The translations under genes were made by a program, and so were the position numbers. Source: Nymphaea colorata (Eukaryota; Streptophyta; Magnoliopsida; Nymphaeales; Nymphaeaceae). Taken from it: 64,000 bases of DNA. The stretch spans positions 3,791,503 to 3,855,502 of the forward strand of contig NC_045143.1 in the NCBI RefSeq assembly GCF_008831285.2, in the 5' to 3' direction. The notes under the pieces were generated by a model, which was given only the letters and a program-made list of their open reading frames with translations, was not told where the DNA came from and made no database searches. The stretch's first letter is position 1, and each line of letters opens with the position of its first letter. Below, piece after piece: positions 1 to 10,547 of this stretch.

Positions 1-192
1 AAGTTCTCCAATCAGCAGAAATGCATCTGCAGAAACCATGATTACACTCAATAGAACTTCTATAATATGAAAGTCAAGCTCTCAGGAGCCCAAGAACTGA
101 ATGACCCCAGAAGCTGGGAAGAATAAATAACTTAGCAAGCACAATTGCACAACCAAATTTTGAGAGATATGTCAAAGATAATACGAATGTAC

Positions 193-887
193 CGCTTCCT
201 GGTCGATCCGGTGGAAAGGAAGCTTCCGGCGGGCCCTGCAACTAGTTCGGTACGCCACCACGACATGCCCTAGAGCGAAAACCATAGACGACATGAAAAG
301 CGCCGGCATGCCCCATGACTGCTTCAAGTGGAGTTTCCTTTGCACCACGAACGCTTCTGGCGAGCTCATGCCCTCTGATTCGCCCTCCTGGATCGGGCGG
401 AAGAGGCATGCTTTCACCGAAAGGATAAGGATCGACGACAGAGAGCAGAGCACCGCTGTACCGACGTAAGGCCCGTGGGATAGTCCCGGCGCATCACACA
501 GTGAGTAAACGCCTAAACAGACATTGAACAACACAGGAAGATCGTAAGCCAGTGCTTTTTCTCTCGGCAAACAGAAACAAGCCGAAAGAGAAACGGCTGA
601 ACCTTGACCATAGCGCTAGATAGGGGCTTACATAGTACGATGAGGGATCTGATCACGGAAATGATGGAGACGTCGACGAAGGAATGGCGAAAGCCGTACC
701 TCTCGAACTGAGACCTCAAATTCCCGCCGGCGAAGACCAGGAGCAGGGCGGAGGAAACTAAGACGTCTGCGACTGCCGCTAGGACAGTGGCGGAGCAGAG
801 GAGAAGCGAGGTCAGCAATGCTGCCATGAAGTACAACGTCCGTAGCGCCCTTCGGAACTTCTCCCCTAGGCCCTTCCCGGAAGCCAT
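193..887 (-). CDS. Partial multi-pass membrane protein of a plant alpha/beta-hydrolase-like family, first two exons
   Basis: Two exons are visible. Exon 1 (887-632) starts at the ATG at 887. Exon 2 (512-193) joins it across a GT-AG intron, splitting a Cys codon. A donor at 192 sends the gene off the left edge, so only about 192 residues are seen. The N-terminus is short and basic, followed by a hydrophobic segment (about residues 20-52). Two more hydrophobic stretches flank a conserved-looking VYSLCD.PGLSHGPY block, and a basic RTSCRARRK stretch follows. This order matches, from memory, a plant family whose Arabidopsis members (for example At3g09690/At5g02970) are annotated as alpha/beta hydrolases with an N-terminal membrane region. 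The hydrolase domain would lie outside the window, so no catalytic residues can be checked. Family assignment is moderate; the exon structure is well supported. Confidence 0.65.
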
Positions 888-3800
888 TCGTTACCTCACA
901 GAAGCCTCGAAATCACAAAGAGGAGAATTTCCTGCGGCTAGACTGAGCATGACCCAAGGAGAAGGCCAGGCAGGAAAATGATGGCGCCGTCAGTACGGTC
1001 ATTGGCTTTCCGACGACCACTCTTCCGTTTTCAACCCGGCGCGTCGTCAAATTCGCCGGATTTTTCCTTCGACCCTTTTCCTGAACTTTTGATGCAGGAA
1101 AAAGGAGATGCAGAGCGGCGAGCGGAAGGAGGCGGAGAAAGACGTTTGAAGCAAAAAGCTGACTTTGGTCCTCAAATCAACTTGAATTACAATAATGTCA
1201 TCAAGAGCATTCCATCATGTTCATTTCCACCAAAGCATGCCTTTCCTTTTGAAACTAAAGGCACTTTTTCTAGGTCGTGTGAGAAATTGTTTTCCCACGT
1301 TAATGAGAAAATGGTGCCCATGAGCCCCAATTTCTTGTGCTAGTGCAACGCCATGGGAAAGAAAATGCAAGAAAAAAATCGAGGCTAATTATATTTATAA
1401 GCACAAGGTATTGAAAAGTTGTCACCTTCAATTTTTGGTGCAACGTGAACTTAATGAGTTAAGCATTATATGTTTAATCTTCTCTTGATAACTATGTTGT
1501 AAATGTAATGAATTAATGAGTTCAAGTAAGTTGGCTTTTGTTCATAAATTAGATATGCGGCTCAATGAGAGCCTGTTCGTCAGTTTGATTCCAGATATGC
1601 GGCTCAATGAGAGTCTGTTCGTCAGTTTGATTCCATCAACATTATACTCCTAGATTAACGGTTTAAACCTTATGTTAGACTCATCTCCAAACAGCCATAA
1701 ACCAACATAGCCCTTGTGACAAACAATTGAATCAATTATTTTTTGCAACGATACATATCATTTATATGTCTAAGAATAATGTTTTATTGGGTAAGTGGCT
1801 TTTGTACTGTCTTCGGCAGCCTCTTCCCCCTCCCTCATCATTTACAGTGTTCGCAGAACTTGCTTCGAAACTTATTATCTAAAAAATAATGGTATTGTTA
1901 TAAACCCATATGAATCGAGCCGATTTCCCATTAAAATAAATAATAAGGTCCCGTTTATCTATGGCTGAGCCAAAAACCAGCAGTGCTATGAACCTACTGC
2001 TGATATCAGCTGCGCGGAATTGAGTTCAGGCCTCTGTTGGATCTCATTTCGGTTTGAGATTCCCTCGGATTTGAAATCCGAGGGAAAACAAACGCAGCCT
2101 ATGTGAAAAGAAAATTGGAACCGAAACGGCGCCAGGGCGGACGGAGGTGCCCATTTCGTAATTTCGTTATAAAAATAAGGGTTAGGTGGGGCTGTGGAGC
2201 TGACCGTTAGGGGGAGGGAGGGAATCGTGGTCGGGCCCAGAATCCTATGCAGATTGCTGGGTTGGGGGAGCGTCAGTGGGGGCCACCCCTTGGTAGGGCC
2301 CACCATATCAAGTGTGGTCACCATCGTATCGGCCGATTCGAATCGGTCGACAGACAGCCCAAGGACGTCGATTCCTTTCAGCCCATCCTTTTTTTTATTA
2401 TTATTAATTAATATTGTTTCCCCATTTAATTAAGTACCTATTTTTTTTCCTGAAAAATGGCTCGTACATTTTTTTTTCTTAAATGAGAGTGGGCCGGGAC
2501 TAGAGAAAGAACAAAATGAAAAATCTTTGATAATTAGTATTTATTTCGAATATGTTTGTAACAAATAGGCCTACTTTTTCTTAAAGCTTTTGGTTGTTTT
2601 GAATGTTTGCGCGAGTTTTTGAGCTGAAATTTTTATTTTGAATCTGATTTCTGATTCTACCCAACTTTTTAGGAACCGATTTTACTTTAACAATTCTGAT
2701 TCGTGCAAACTTCTTGAAAAGCCAAATTTAACTCATCAATTCAAGTCGAGTTTTTATTTTGTATGCTTCGAAGGGTGTAGCATAGCTTTTTCGGCTGGCT
2801 GGTAGGCTGCCGAAAGCTTAGCCGCTCATTCTATTCACGTGAAAGTTACTTCTTTAGACCGCAAACGGTAAAATAATAATACTCTGATTGTTGGGTGTTC
2901 CATATCCTATCTAGATTCTAAAGTTTGGAAACATAAAGTGCGTCTTATTTAAATAAATGTGTTTAAAACGTTAACAACAAGTCAACCGAATAAAACGTGA
3001 AAAAAAACAATTCTTTTAAAAGTGGATAACAAAATTTGGGAGACCAGTTTTTTTTTTCATTTTTTTCTTGTTTTTTACAGTTTAAATTTACCAGATTTTT
3101 TTTCACATTTTTGTTTTTTAGATATTGGCCACATTTTTTTTTTCTGGCTAAAAGATTAATTGTTTTAAAGCTTTTCAAAACTTTCCCATTTTTCTCAATC
3201 AAAAGCAACTTTACGGTTTTATAACCGTAAAAACCTCACCACTTAAAACCCGAACCAAGGACTGCAGCCTCGATCAGATCCAGTTGTAAGGACCATGTGG
3301 TCCAATGTTCCAAGCTTTTTGTTGGCCTATTAGTATTGAGCTTGGGTCCCTTTCACCGGGGCACAAGCTTTGTCCCTTTCAACAAGCAGATTCTAACTGT
3401 AGGCATGGTGTGGACCTCAGTTTTAAAGTTGATTAATAGCTGGACTCTGCTTGGCATTTAGACATATCGGTTCTTACACTGTAGCAGATCCATTGAATGG
3501 AAAAAAGTAGAGTAAAAAAATGGAAAACTTTGAATTACTACCATATTAAATATCAGGAATGCGGCCGAATCGAATTTGAATCGGATGTACCCTTAACCAT
3601 ATCCAATTTATCGGATGTTTAAGAAAAAAGCTTGGCACCATATCTATATCCGATTTTTAAATTCACAATCTGAATCAGATATACATCTGGATTTCGAATC
3701 TGTCTTTTGGATAGTTAACTGAATCTAAACCGCATTCTGATTTAGTAATAACCGACTTTCAAAATGTATGGATAATGGGTATGGGACATTTATTTTAAAC

Positions 3801-5179
3801 TAAATCCAAATCCGATCAGATGCATATTTAAAGCCAAATTCAAACCAATTTCTTGATCGAATGCTAATCTTTTTTTTTTTTCATATCTGACATTTTTTGA
3901 AGCAATTTGGTCAGATTCCCGCTTCATGAGATCTCCAATTTATATCAAACTAAGCATCATATTATCTTCACTTGCTGTCACATGGGGTTGGACCGAAGAA
4001 TCATCATCCCCGAGAACATGGGTGTACAACAAGATGCATGCATTTTCTCCCTTATTAAATTCTATGGGAATCTTTGTACTTTTCTCGACACATGGTGGTT
4101 TTGGTTTAGTATGGCCGTGGCCATAAGGGTGACCAACGAGCCTAGCAACTCGAGCTCGGCTCATTAAAACTCGGTTCGAAATCGAGTTCGAGTCGGCTGT
4201 TTTAGGGTGGATTCATAAATCAGTTGCAAATTGTTACATTTATCAAATAAGCACCACATGTTTTTGTTTTTTATGCATTATTTTCATTTCAAATTATTTT
4301 TAAAACTAAAAAATACAAAATAAGGCAGTACAACCGATACAAAATGAAACCTATTCGCTGTGTAAGGATATTTACAAGAATTGGAAACTCTGAAGAGTTG
4401 AAAAACAAATAAATAGGATTCACAAGAATCAATTAAGAGTTAAATGGTTGTTGGCACAATTTGTTCTTCTTTCTAAGGAAGAAGGATCACTAGAACGATG
4501 CTAAAATCAAGATAAGAACCTGGTTTTCACATCAAAACAAGTTTGTTTAAGCTTATTTTGATCTAAAGCCAGGTTTTTCACATTATGTACCATCAAACTA
4601 AGTGGAAATGATAACTCAGACCCCTCTCTTTAAGGGACTTAATATATATAACACGAAGTCAGGTGCTACCATTGTTCCCCAAGATCTTCTTTAGTGAAAA
4701 AATGTAAAGAAAGTACAGACATTTACCAAAAAAGAGACACTTAGCAAATTATGTTTCATAAACATAAGGGTAGGATGGATTTCCTTGTGCTTTCTAAGTG
4801 ATCGTTTAAAGGTTTCAAGAATCTACCTTAAAAGATTAAGATAAATCTATAAATTACTAGAATTAGATGTCCGAAACTTTACGACAAATTCATGTAACAG
4901 TTACAAAGTGTTTTATTGAAACTCTACAACCTACCATCTAAAGTCACACCAACTTGAGAGAGAATTTAGGCTGCACTTTTCGTCTTTCCCAGCACCCGAA
5001 TTCCTTGAGGAAGGCAAGCAGTTGTATTCTCGTTTTTGAAAAAAGTAGTAGGTAAGTTCTACTAATAGACCAGACTCATCTTCACCACCAACTTGGTGCT
5101 ATTGCTCATCCGACCAAACCAAGGTACAGCAACAGCAAAATTGTAGACGTCGGTCTACCGTTAGGCCGACTGGGCTCGA
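888..5179. other. Intergenic, AT-rich, no gene recognised
   Basis: About 4.3 kb without a supported gene. The first 100-150 bp must hold the 5' UTR and promoter of the membrane-protein gene to the left. A 42-bp direct repeat lies at 1552-1635. A small GC-richer island (about 2100-2370) contains a near-perfect palindrome at 2333-2346. Positions 3541-3860 are rich in GAATC/GGATAT-type words also seen near 7300-7400, 18880-19030 and 21840-22060, which suggests an old dispersed repeat. The rest is low-complexity T- or A-rich sequence. Short open frames here are neither long nor family-like. Confidence 0.6.
1552..1635. repeat. 42-bp direct tandem repeat, two copies
   Basis: Two adjacent 42-bp units (1552-1593 and 1594-1635) begin GATATGCGGCTCAATGAGAG and differ at one visible position (gCc versus gTc). 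It looks like a recent local duplication in intergenic DNA, with no gene associated. Confidence 0.9.
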
Positions 5180-6157
5180 CTAATCGAGGACGCGTCCGAG
5201 CCCAGTCTTGGCTCGGGCGTCGAGCCACTCTCTTATGTCCGCCAGCACCTTGGTGCTGTTCTCCTCGGGCTCGCCTTCAATCAACGCGTGGTACATCCCC
5301 TCGTACAGCTTCACCGACTTGTCCTCGCTGGCCGCCTTCTCGTACAGCAGCGTGCTCGACTCCGGCGCCGTGATGCCGTCGGCGGTGCCGTGGAGTGTGA
5401 GGAACGGCGCCCTTACCTTGTCGAAGTTGGCCTGGATGTAGTCGCAGACGCGGGAGAGCTCCCTCATGGTGCCCACCCGAGGGGGACCGGCGTACCGCCG
5501 GGGGTTGGCGACCATAATCTTGAGCTTTTCGTGGTCCTTCACGGAGCCTATCATGTTCAAGGCGGGCATGGCGGCCCAGGTATCTGCAAGGCCGAGGAGG
5601 AGGCCGAAGAGGAAAAGGCGCAGGCGGGAGGGCTTCATCTTTTCCGGCATGATGAAGAGCGGGGCGCAGAAGATGAGGCCGGACCAGCCGTCGGGGTCCT
5701 GGAAGTACATGAGCATGGTGGCGGCGCCGCCCATGGACGCGCCATAGAGGAAGGCGGGGAGGCCGCGGAACGAAGGGGAGTCGCGGACGGACTGGAAGAA
5801 GAGCAAGGAGGAGGAGGCGGTCTTGGAGAGGTCGCCGACGTAGCCGCGGAGGCCGTCGGAGCGGCCGTGGCCCAGGAGGTCGGCGCCAAAGACGGCGTAG
5901 CCGCAACGAGCGAAGAACATGGCGGTCTTCTGGAAGACCCAGCTGGTGTCCTCGCTGTAGCCGTGGGTCATGCAGAGGATGGCGTGGACGGAGGCGGAGG
6001 AAGGGAGCCATGACTGGGTGAAGATGGTGCCATTGGGGGTGCTGAAGTAGGACTGCGTGTGCTTCACTCCCTGGGAAGCGTAGTACTCTTCCTCCGGCAT
6101 GTCCCCCCAGAAGTTGGCCGGCGTCCCCGAGTCCTCCGCCGTCGGCGTTGAACCCAT
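5180..6157 (-). CDS. CSE: Caffeoylshikimate esterase / monoacylglycerol lipase-like alpha/beta hydrolase
   Basis: Single-exon 325-residue serine hydrolase. The N-terminal NFWGDMPEEEYYASQGV and internal GLADTWAAMP blocks are typical of plant caffeoylshikimate esterases (CSE, formerly LysoPL2). CSE hydrolyses caffeoyl-shikimate to caffeate in lignin synthesis; relatives cleave monoacylglycerols or lysophospholipids. Visible elements are an HGY oxyanion region at 65-67, GHGRSDG at 96-102, nucleophile elbow G-A-S141-M-G-G, Asp260 in HGTADG and His290 in GMYHALIEGEP. This completes a Ser-Asp-His triad at normal spacing. The elbow reads GASMGG where CSE/MAGL enzymes usually have GESMGG, a change next to the nucleophile. 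There is no signal peptide, so it is probably cytosolic or membrane-associated. The coding region is strikingly GC-rich against AT-rich flanks, so several other frames are open and meaningless. Substrate is not provable from sequence. Confidence 0.85.
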   Translation of the reverse strand: MGSTPTAEDSGTPANFWGDMPEEEYYASQGVKHTQSYFSTPNGTIFTQSWLPSSASVHAILCMTHGYSEDTSWVFQKTAMFFARCGYAVFGADLLGHGRSDGLRGYVGDLSKTASSSLLFFQSVRDSPSFRGLPAFLYGASMGGAATMLMYFQDPDGWSGLIFCAPLFIMPEKMKPSRLRLFLFGLLLGLADTWAAMPALNMIGSVKDHEKLKIMVANPRRYAGPPRVGTMRELSRVCDYIQANFDKVRAPFLTLHGTADGITAPESSTLLYEKAASEDKSVKLYEGMYHALIEGEPEENSTKVLADIREWLDARAKTGLGRVLD

Positions 6158-6583
6158 TTTTTCCGGTTGGTGTTTGCCGAACTACCGGAAAAGCTGAAGG
6201 ATTTGGTCGATCAGGTCGTTTCCTGTTGAATCAGGTGGTGGGTAGATCAGATTATATCTTGAGCAGAGAAGGAGCTCTTCACTACTTAATATAAAAGGAT
6301 AATTGTCACAAGGTTCACCGGATTCAAACGATTTTCAAGCTTGAAAATCAAGCAAAGAAAGATCTAAATTTTCTCGTTCGAATTCAAGGTATTTAGAAAG
6401 CGGTAGGTTTTCTCTCCCTTTCCATTGCCATCTCTGTTGATCTCCACCTGCTTTCTCCCCCAGCTCGTGAAACGTGTTGGTGAGAGTAGGAAAGATGGGC
6501 CGGCCGTGTAGGAGCTGCCACCTACCAACCAACCACATCCCAGCCAAACTGATTAAGAAGGGGCGGGGAAACAAAGATAAAAG

Positions 6584-6644
<61 letters not shown>

Positions 6645-7695
6645 TCTGTTGATCTCATTTATATCATCCCAGATATTTTAATAAGTATTTATGTACAAGG
6701 GTGTTTCAGTAATTTGATGCTTAATGTGATAAGCCCACCCATATCGGATTAGTAGTAGGTAAAAGTCCGATTAGTAGTAGTAAAAGTCCGGTTGGTAGTT
6801 GGATTTTAGTGGACACTATACCAACTGTAACTGTATGCACTATACCTACTACTCTCCACTTACCTACTACTCTCCACTAATGTTCTCAAACCCAGTGAAG
6901 AAAATAGGGAGGGGCGTTGATACCATCATAAGTTTTTGAAAAGATCAACTAAGATTTTCAAAGTTCCTCTGTTGTTCCTTTTAAGATCTTAATAACAGAT
7001 ATATTATGATCAGTTTCCCCGAATTTCCCGGTAGCGCATAAGGTGCTTCGGGTCGTGGAGCATAAATAATCAAATTGCTTGACTTGCAATGAATAGTTTT
7101 GATACTAAAGTCCTGTTCAGAAGCTTAGAGAAACTATTATGAGCAATGAGCTGAGTTCAGCTTGACTTAGCATGTTGAGTTCAATTTCATTGATTTAAAC
7201 CGTGACAGTATTTAATTCTTGAATTTGAAACGAACCTGCCTATGGTAGCTGCATTTACAAATATTTTCTAGTGATCTTTAGAATTTTATTCGATCATGTT
7301 AGGGATGTCAACGGTATGAGTATAATTCAATATTTGATTGTGATTCATATCCAAGCGAACCGATTCCACCGGAAAATCGCATCTGAATTTGACACAGATT
7401 TTAATTTTTTATGAAATCGGACGAAAAATCACGCGGCCAATTGCTAATCAGATTTTTTTATTGTGACATCGGATGAGGTTAGATCTTGGCAGGCGTCTGA
7501 ATCCCATTCGTTGTACAATCAGATTTCGGGATTTTGTTCGCGTTCTCTTCGAGGAACCAAACGCGACATTTCTACCCACGGAACCGCCTGAGTCTGGCGG
7601 TGTATTTTCGTCAGACCGTGGCAGAGAAGAAGGTCTGCAGGAAACCCTAGAGGCTAGAAGAGTTCTTTCTCCTCTGCGTCCTTCCCGGAACATCG
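6158..7695. other. Divergent intergenic region between the CSE-like gene and the V-ATPase gene
   Basis: About 1.5 kb holding the promoter and 5' UTR of the CSE-like gene (left) and of the V-ATPase c'' gene (right; the 150 bp before its ATG are GC-richer). In between are a long (TA)n tract, an imperfect direct repeat of TTAGTAGTAG-like words (about 6750-6800) and AT-rich sequence resembling the dispersed repeat at 3541-3860 (about 7300-7400). No coding signal was seen. Confidence 0.5.
6588..6641. repeat. (TA)n microsatellite
   Basis: An uninterrupted TA dinucleotide tract of about 54 bp, 430 bp upstream of the CSE-like start codon. Read in frame it gives a meaningless Tyr-Ile polymer. Confidence 0.98.
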
Positions 7696-9857
7696 ATGTC
7701 TTCTCCCGCTGCGATGGTCGATCCGAGTTCTTGGTCATCCGCTCTTGTGCGGATCTCGCCTTACACGTTCTCTGCCATCGGCATTGCCGTCGCAATCGGC
7801 GTCTCTGTGCTCGGGGCCGCCTGGTAAGGACGATAGCAATTGAATTTTTGCTCGAGTTCTTCCATGATTATTATTTTTCTTGACTTAACAGCATCTACTT
7901 ATTATTGTATTGTTCGACTTTTTTTCCGGCTGCTATATATTAGGGGAATCTACATCACGGGGAGCAGTCTCATCGGCGCAGCGATTAAGGCTCCTCGAAT
8001 CACTTCCAAAAATCTAATTAGGTATCAATTCTGAAATCTACGATTCGTCGTTTTCCTTTTCATCTTCTCTGGTTCTTTGCACTAAATATTTGTGAGGAGC
8101 AATATTTCCATGTATATTTCGTTTTGGATGTAACAGCGGTGTGGATTCGATGTACTTGACTTTTTCAGCGTGGCGTTCACACGCTTAACTCTTATCAATT
8201 TATCTCTGCAATCAGATGTGCAAATTAAATTAGGCAATTTTAGTTCCCCATTGGATCTCAATAGTCCATGACCGATTAGAAATTGCAGCGTAATTTCCAA
8301 CTGCCAGAGAGAATCCATTTAGATGATGATCATATAAAAACTTTTTTTTTTCTGTCATGCTTGTTGTTCGTTAGGATGCCACTGTAATCCGCGCCCTACT
8401 ATGCTTGTATTACAGTATGTTTGAAACGTTGAAAGGGGAAACCAGCTAAATTATGTCAGGGTTGTCTAAGTCGCGTGAAATTCCTCCCGCGTTGATGTTA
8501 TTGCAGATGAAATCTCTAGGAAGGTTATATTTAACTGTATACTATAAGCATTGGCAACTGAACCACTGGATACATCAGGAGCTGCATCATTGGAACTAGT
8601 CGAATCCTCTCTTGGGACTATCACTAAAGGAGACAGTATGGGATACTCTTTATTTCTCATTCATTATTGTTGCAACAGTAACCCTGGGTAATGAATCTTT
8701 TCTCTACAAAACTGCCATGATCTCATGCTACCAACATATCTGGTGGCACTTGTATCGAAGATCGGATGGTAACTATATCCAGTTATCAACAACTCGCTGT
8801 AGCTTCTTAAAACCCGAGTAGGTTATATAAAACGTATAAAATGGCGACTTTGCTAGCAACTTCTGGGCAACTCTGTCACATTTCGACATAACCATAGAAG
8901 AAAAGTTAAGACCGTTACGTAAAACCCTCGTGCAATAAATCTCTTTCCTGCACGTTACATGGCCATGTTTATCTGGAGCATGCGTTTGAAAGTTATCCGA
9001 AGAAATCTGGCTTTTGTGATTAGTTCATCGATCTCTATATATGTTTCCACTTATGTATCCTTGAACGAACATTAGAATCTGTTTATATTTGCTAGGTCGT
9101 GATTGTGGGGGCGTGCGCATCAGAGAGAAACCTGTGCATGTTAAAAGTACTTCAAGTTAATTTCCTGCTTAGAATTACCAAACAATCATCATACCCGTAA
9201 CTAGTGTATGGCACCTGTTCTCCTGCTCTCCTGCATGCTCTCTGATTGTGCTTACATTCAAATAGCTGTGATTTCATCTGATGGCTGCTTGTAGTTAATC
9301 ATGATTTATCTTAATTAGAAAATTGTGCCTTCAATGTCATGCTTCTTAGCTAGAAGATGCATGCTTCTATTCATCATTTGAATCTGCATGCCTTCCCTGC
9401 TATTGTTAATTTTTGGTACTTGGAAGTAGTTTTTGACTTCTCCATTTCAGTGTAATCTTCTGTGAGGCTGTTGCTATATATGGCGTGATTGTGGCAATCA
9501 TTCTACAAACGAAGCTAGAAAGTGTTCCACCCTCAAAGATATATGCCCCTGATTCTCTGAGAGCAGGATATGCCATCTTTGCTTCTGGAATCATTGTTGG
9601 TTTTGCCAACCTGGTTTGCGGGTAGAGTATCTTATCCTTTCAGGTTATTTAATTTTTGAGGAGACGGTTCATCCCACATCTTCTATGACAGGGTCTGTGT
9701 AGGAATAATAGGAAGCAGCTGCGCTCTCTCAGATGCTCAAAACTCATCTCTTTTTGTGAAGATACTGGTGATTGAGATCTTTGGTAGCGCACTTGGGTTG
9801 TTCGGGGTGATCGTAGGCATCATCATGTCTGCACAGGCAGTATTCACAGCAAAATAG
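7696..9857 (+). CDS. VHA-c'': V-type H+-ATPase 21-kDa proteolipid subunit c''
   Basis: Four exons (7696-7823, 7944-8021, 9451-9621, 9692-9857) with GT-AG introns give a 180-residue protein, the usual plant length. It is a membrane subunit of the V-ATPase V0 rotor, which carries protons into the vacuole and endomembrane lumen. Four hydrophobic helices are visible: about 24-44, 66-90, 108-135 and 148-175. Candidate proton-binding acidic residues are Glu74 ([11 protein letters not shown]) and Glu154 (KILVIEIFG). The motif [23 protein letters not shown] and the C-terminal GIIMSAQA are near-invariant in this family. An upstream in-frame start at 7696 gives [13 protein letters not shown]; a second Met six codons on is possible. 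The third exon follows a 1.4-kb intron. Sequence and phase agree at every junction, so this is a confident call. Confidence 0.97.
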
Positions 9858-10067
9858 TAATTACAGAGTGGGAACTAAAGCCTACATATTAAGCAGGGAT
9901 GTTTTGCTTTTGAGCTGTAGCATAGAGCTGGCTGTTGAACACCAAGCTGACGGTTGCCTCAGCAATTTTGCTCGTGTATACATTCTGCTAGAGAATATGT
10001 AGCATGGAGTTTTCTAATATATGTACTTTAACCCCTGATTCCATTCCATGTCTCCTCTTCAACGCTT

Positions 10068-10111
<44 letters not shown>

Positions 10112-10547
10112 TTCTGCCAGAGCCTATGTAGCACTAAGTTCTCTAATAAATGTACTGTTAACCCCTGGTTCCATTCCATGTCTCATCATCAACACCGTGC
10201 TTATACCTATGCCTGTCTCATACAGGCTCAGTGATTGCTGTGGATCACATTTTACTAATATCAGCACATCGTGGCCTTTCAAATTGTGCACATATGAATT
10301 GAACGAATACGATCATTGTGACCGACTGTGCTGAATTATTCATGAAGCCACTAAACTACCGTGTTTACTCAAACCAATACTAGACTGTTTCTACAGTAAA
10401 GCTTCCCCTGGTAATTTGGTAAAAAACGCTGGTGCTTTAACTAATATAAATAAATTGAACCATTTGAGAAGAAGGGGGCCTTCGCCATTTGTCCATCGGC
10501 ATTGGCATTATAATCAACTGACCACGGGAATGAGTGATTCAAAACTC
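9858..10547. other. Convergent 3' region between the V-ATPase and PPR genes
   Basis: The 690 bp hold the 3' UTRs of two convergent genes. Positions 9980-10065 and 10109-10195 are a diverged direct duplication separated by a (TA)n tract. No coding sequence is supported. Confidence 0.6.
9980..10195. repeat. Diverged ~85-bp direct duplication flanking a (TA)n tract
   Basis: Both units start ACATTCTGC(T/C)AGAG and end CCATTCCATGTCTC. They share about 80 percent or more of bases by eye. The (TA)n tract at about 10069-10107 lies between them. It sits in the 3' UTR or just beyond the V-ATPase c'' gene. Confidence 0.85.

Noticed and set aside
978-1343. 121-residue open frame on the + strand upstream of the left-edge gene
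   Set aside because: No recognisable domain; it starts in the promoter/5' UTR of the divergent gene and composition is not gene-like.
1945-2100. Possible Tourist-like MITE (GGTCCCGTTTAT at left, AACAAACGCAGCC at right)
   Set aside because: Terminal repeats match at only about 8 of 12 positions and the flanking triplets differ (TAA versus TAT), so it was not called.
5277-6013. Long open frames on both strands overlapping the CSE-like gene (about 240 residues each)
   Set aside because: They arise from very high GC in the CSE coding region. Their translations are Arg/Pro/Leu- or Glu/Gly/Ala-biased and match no family, while the CSE frame has clear motifs.
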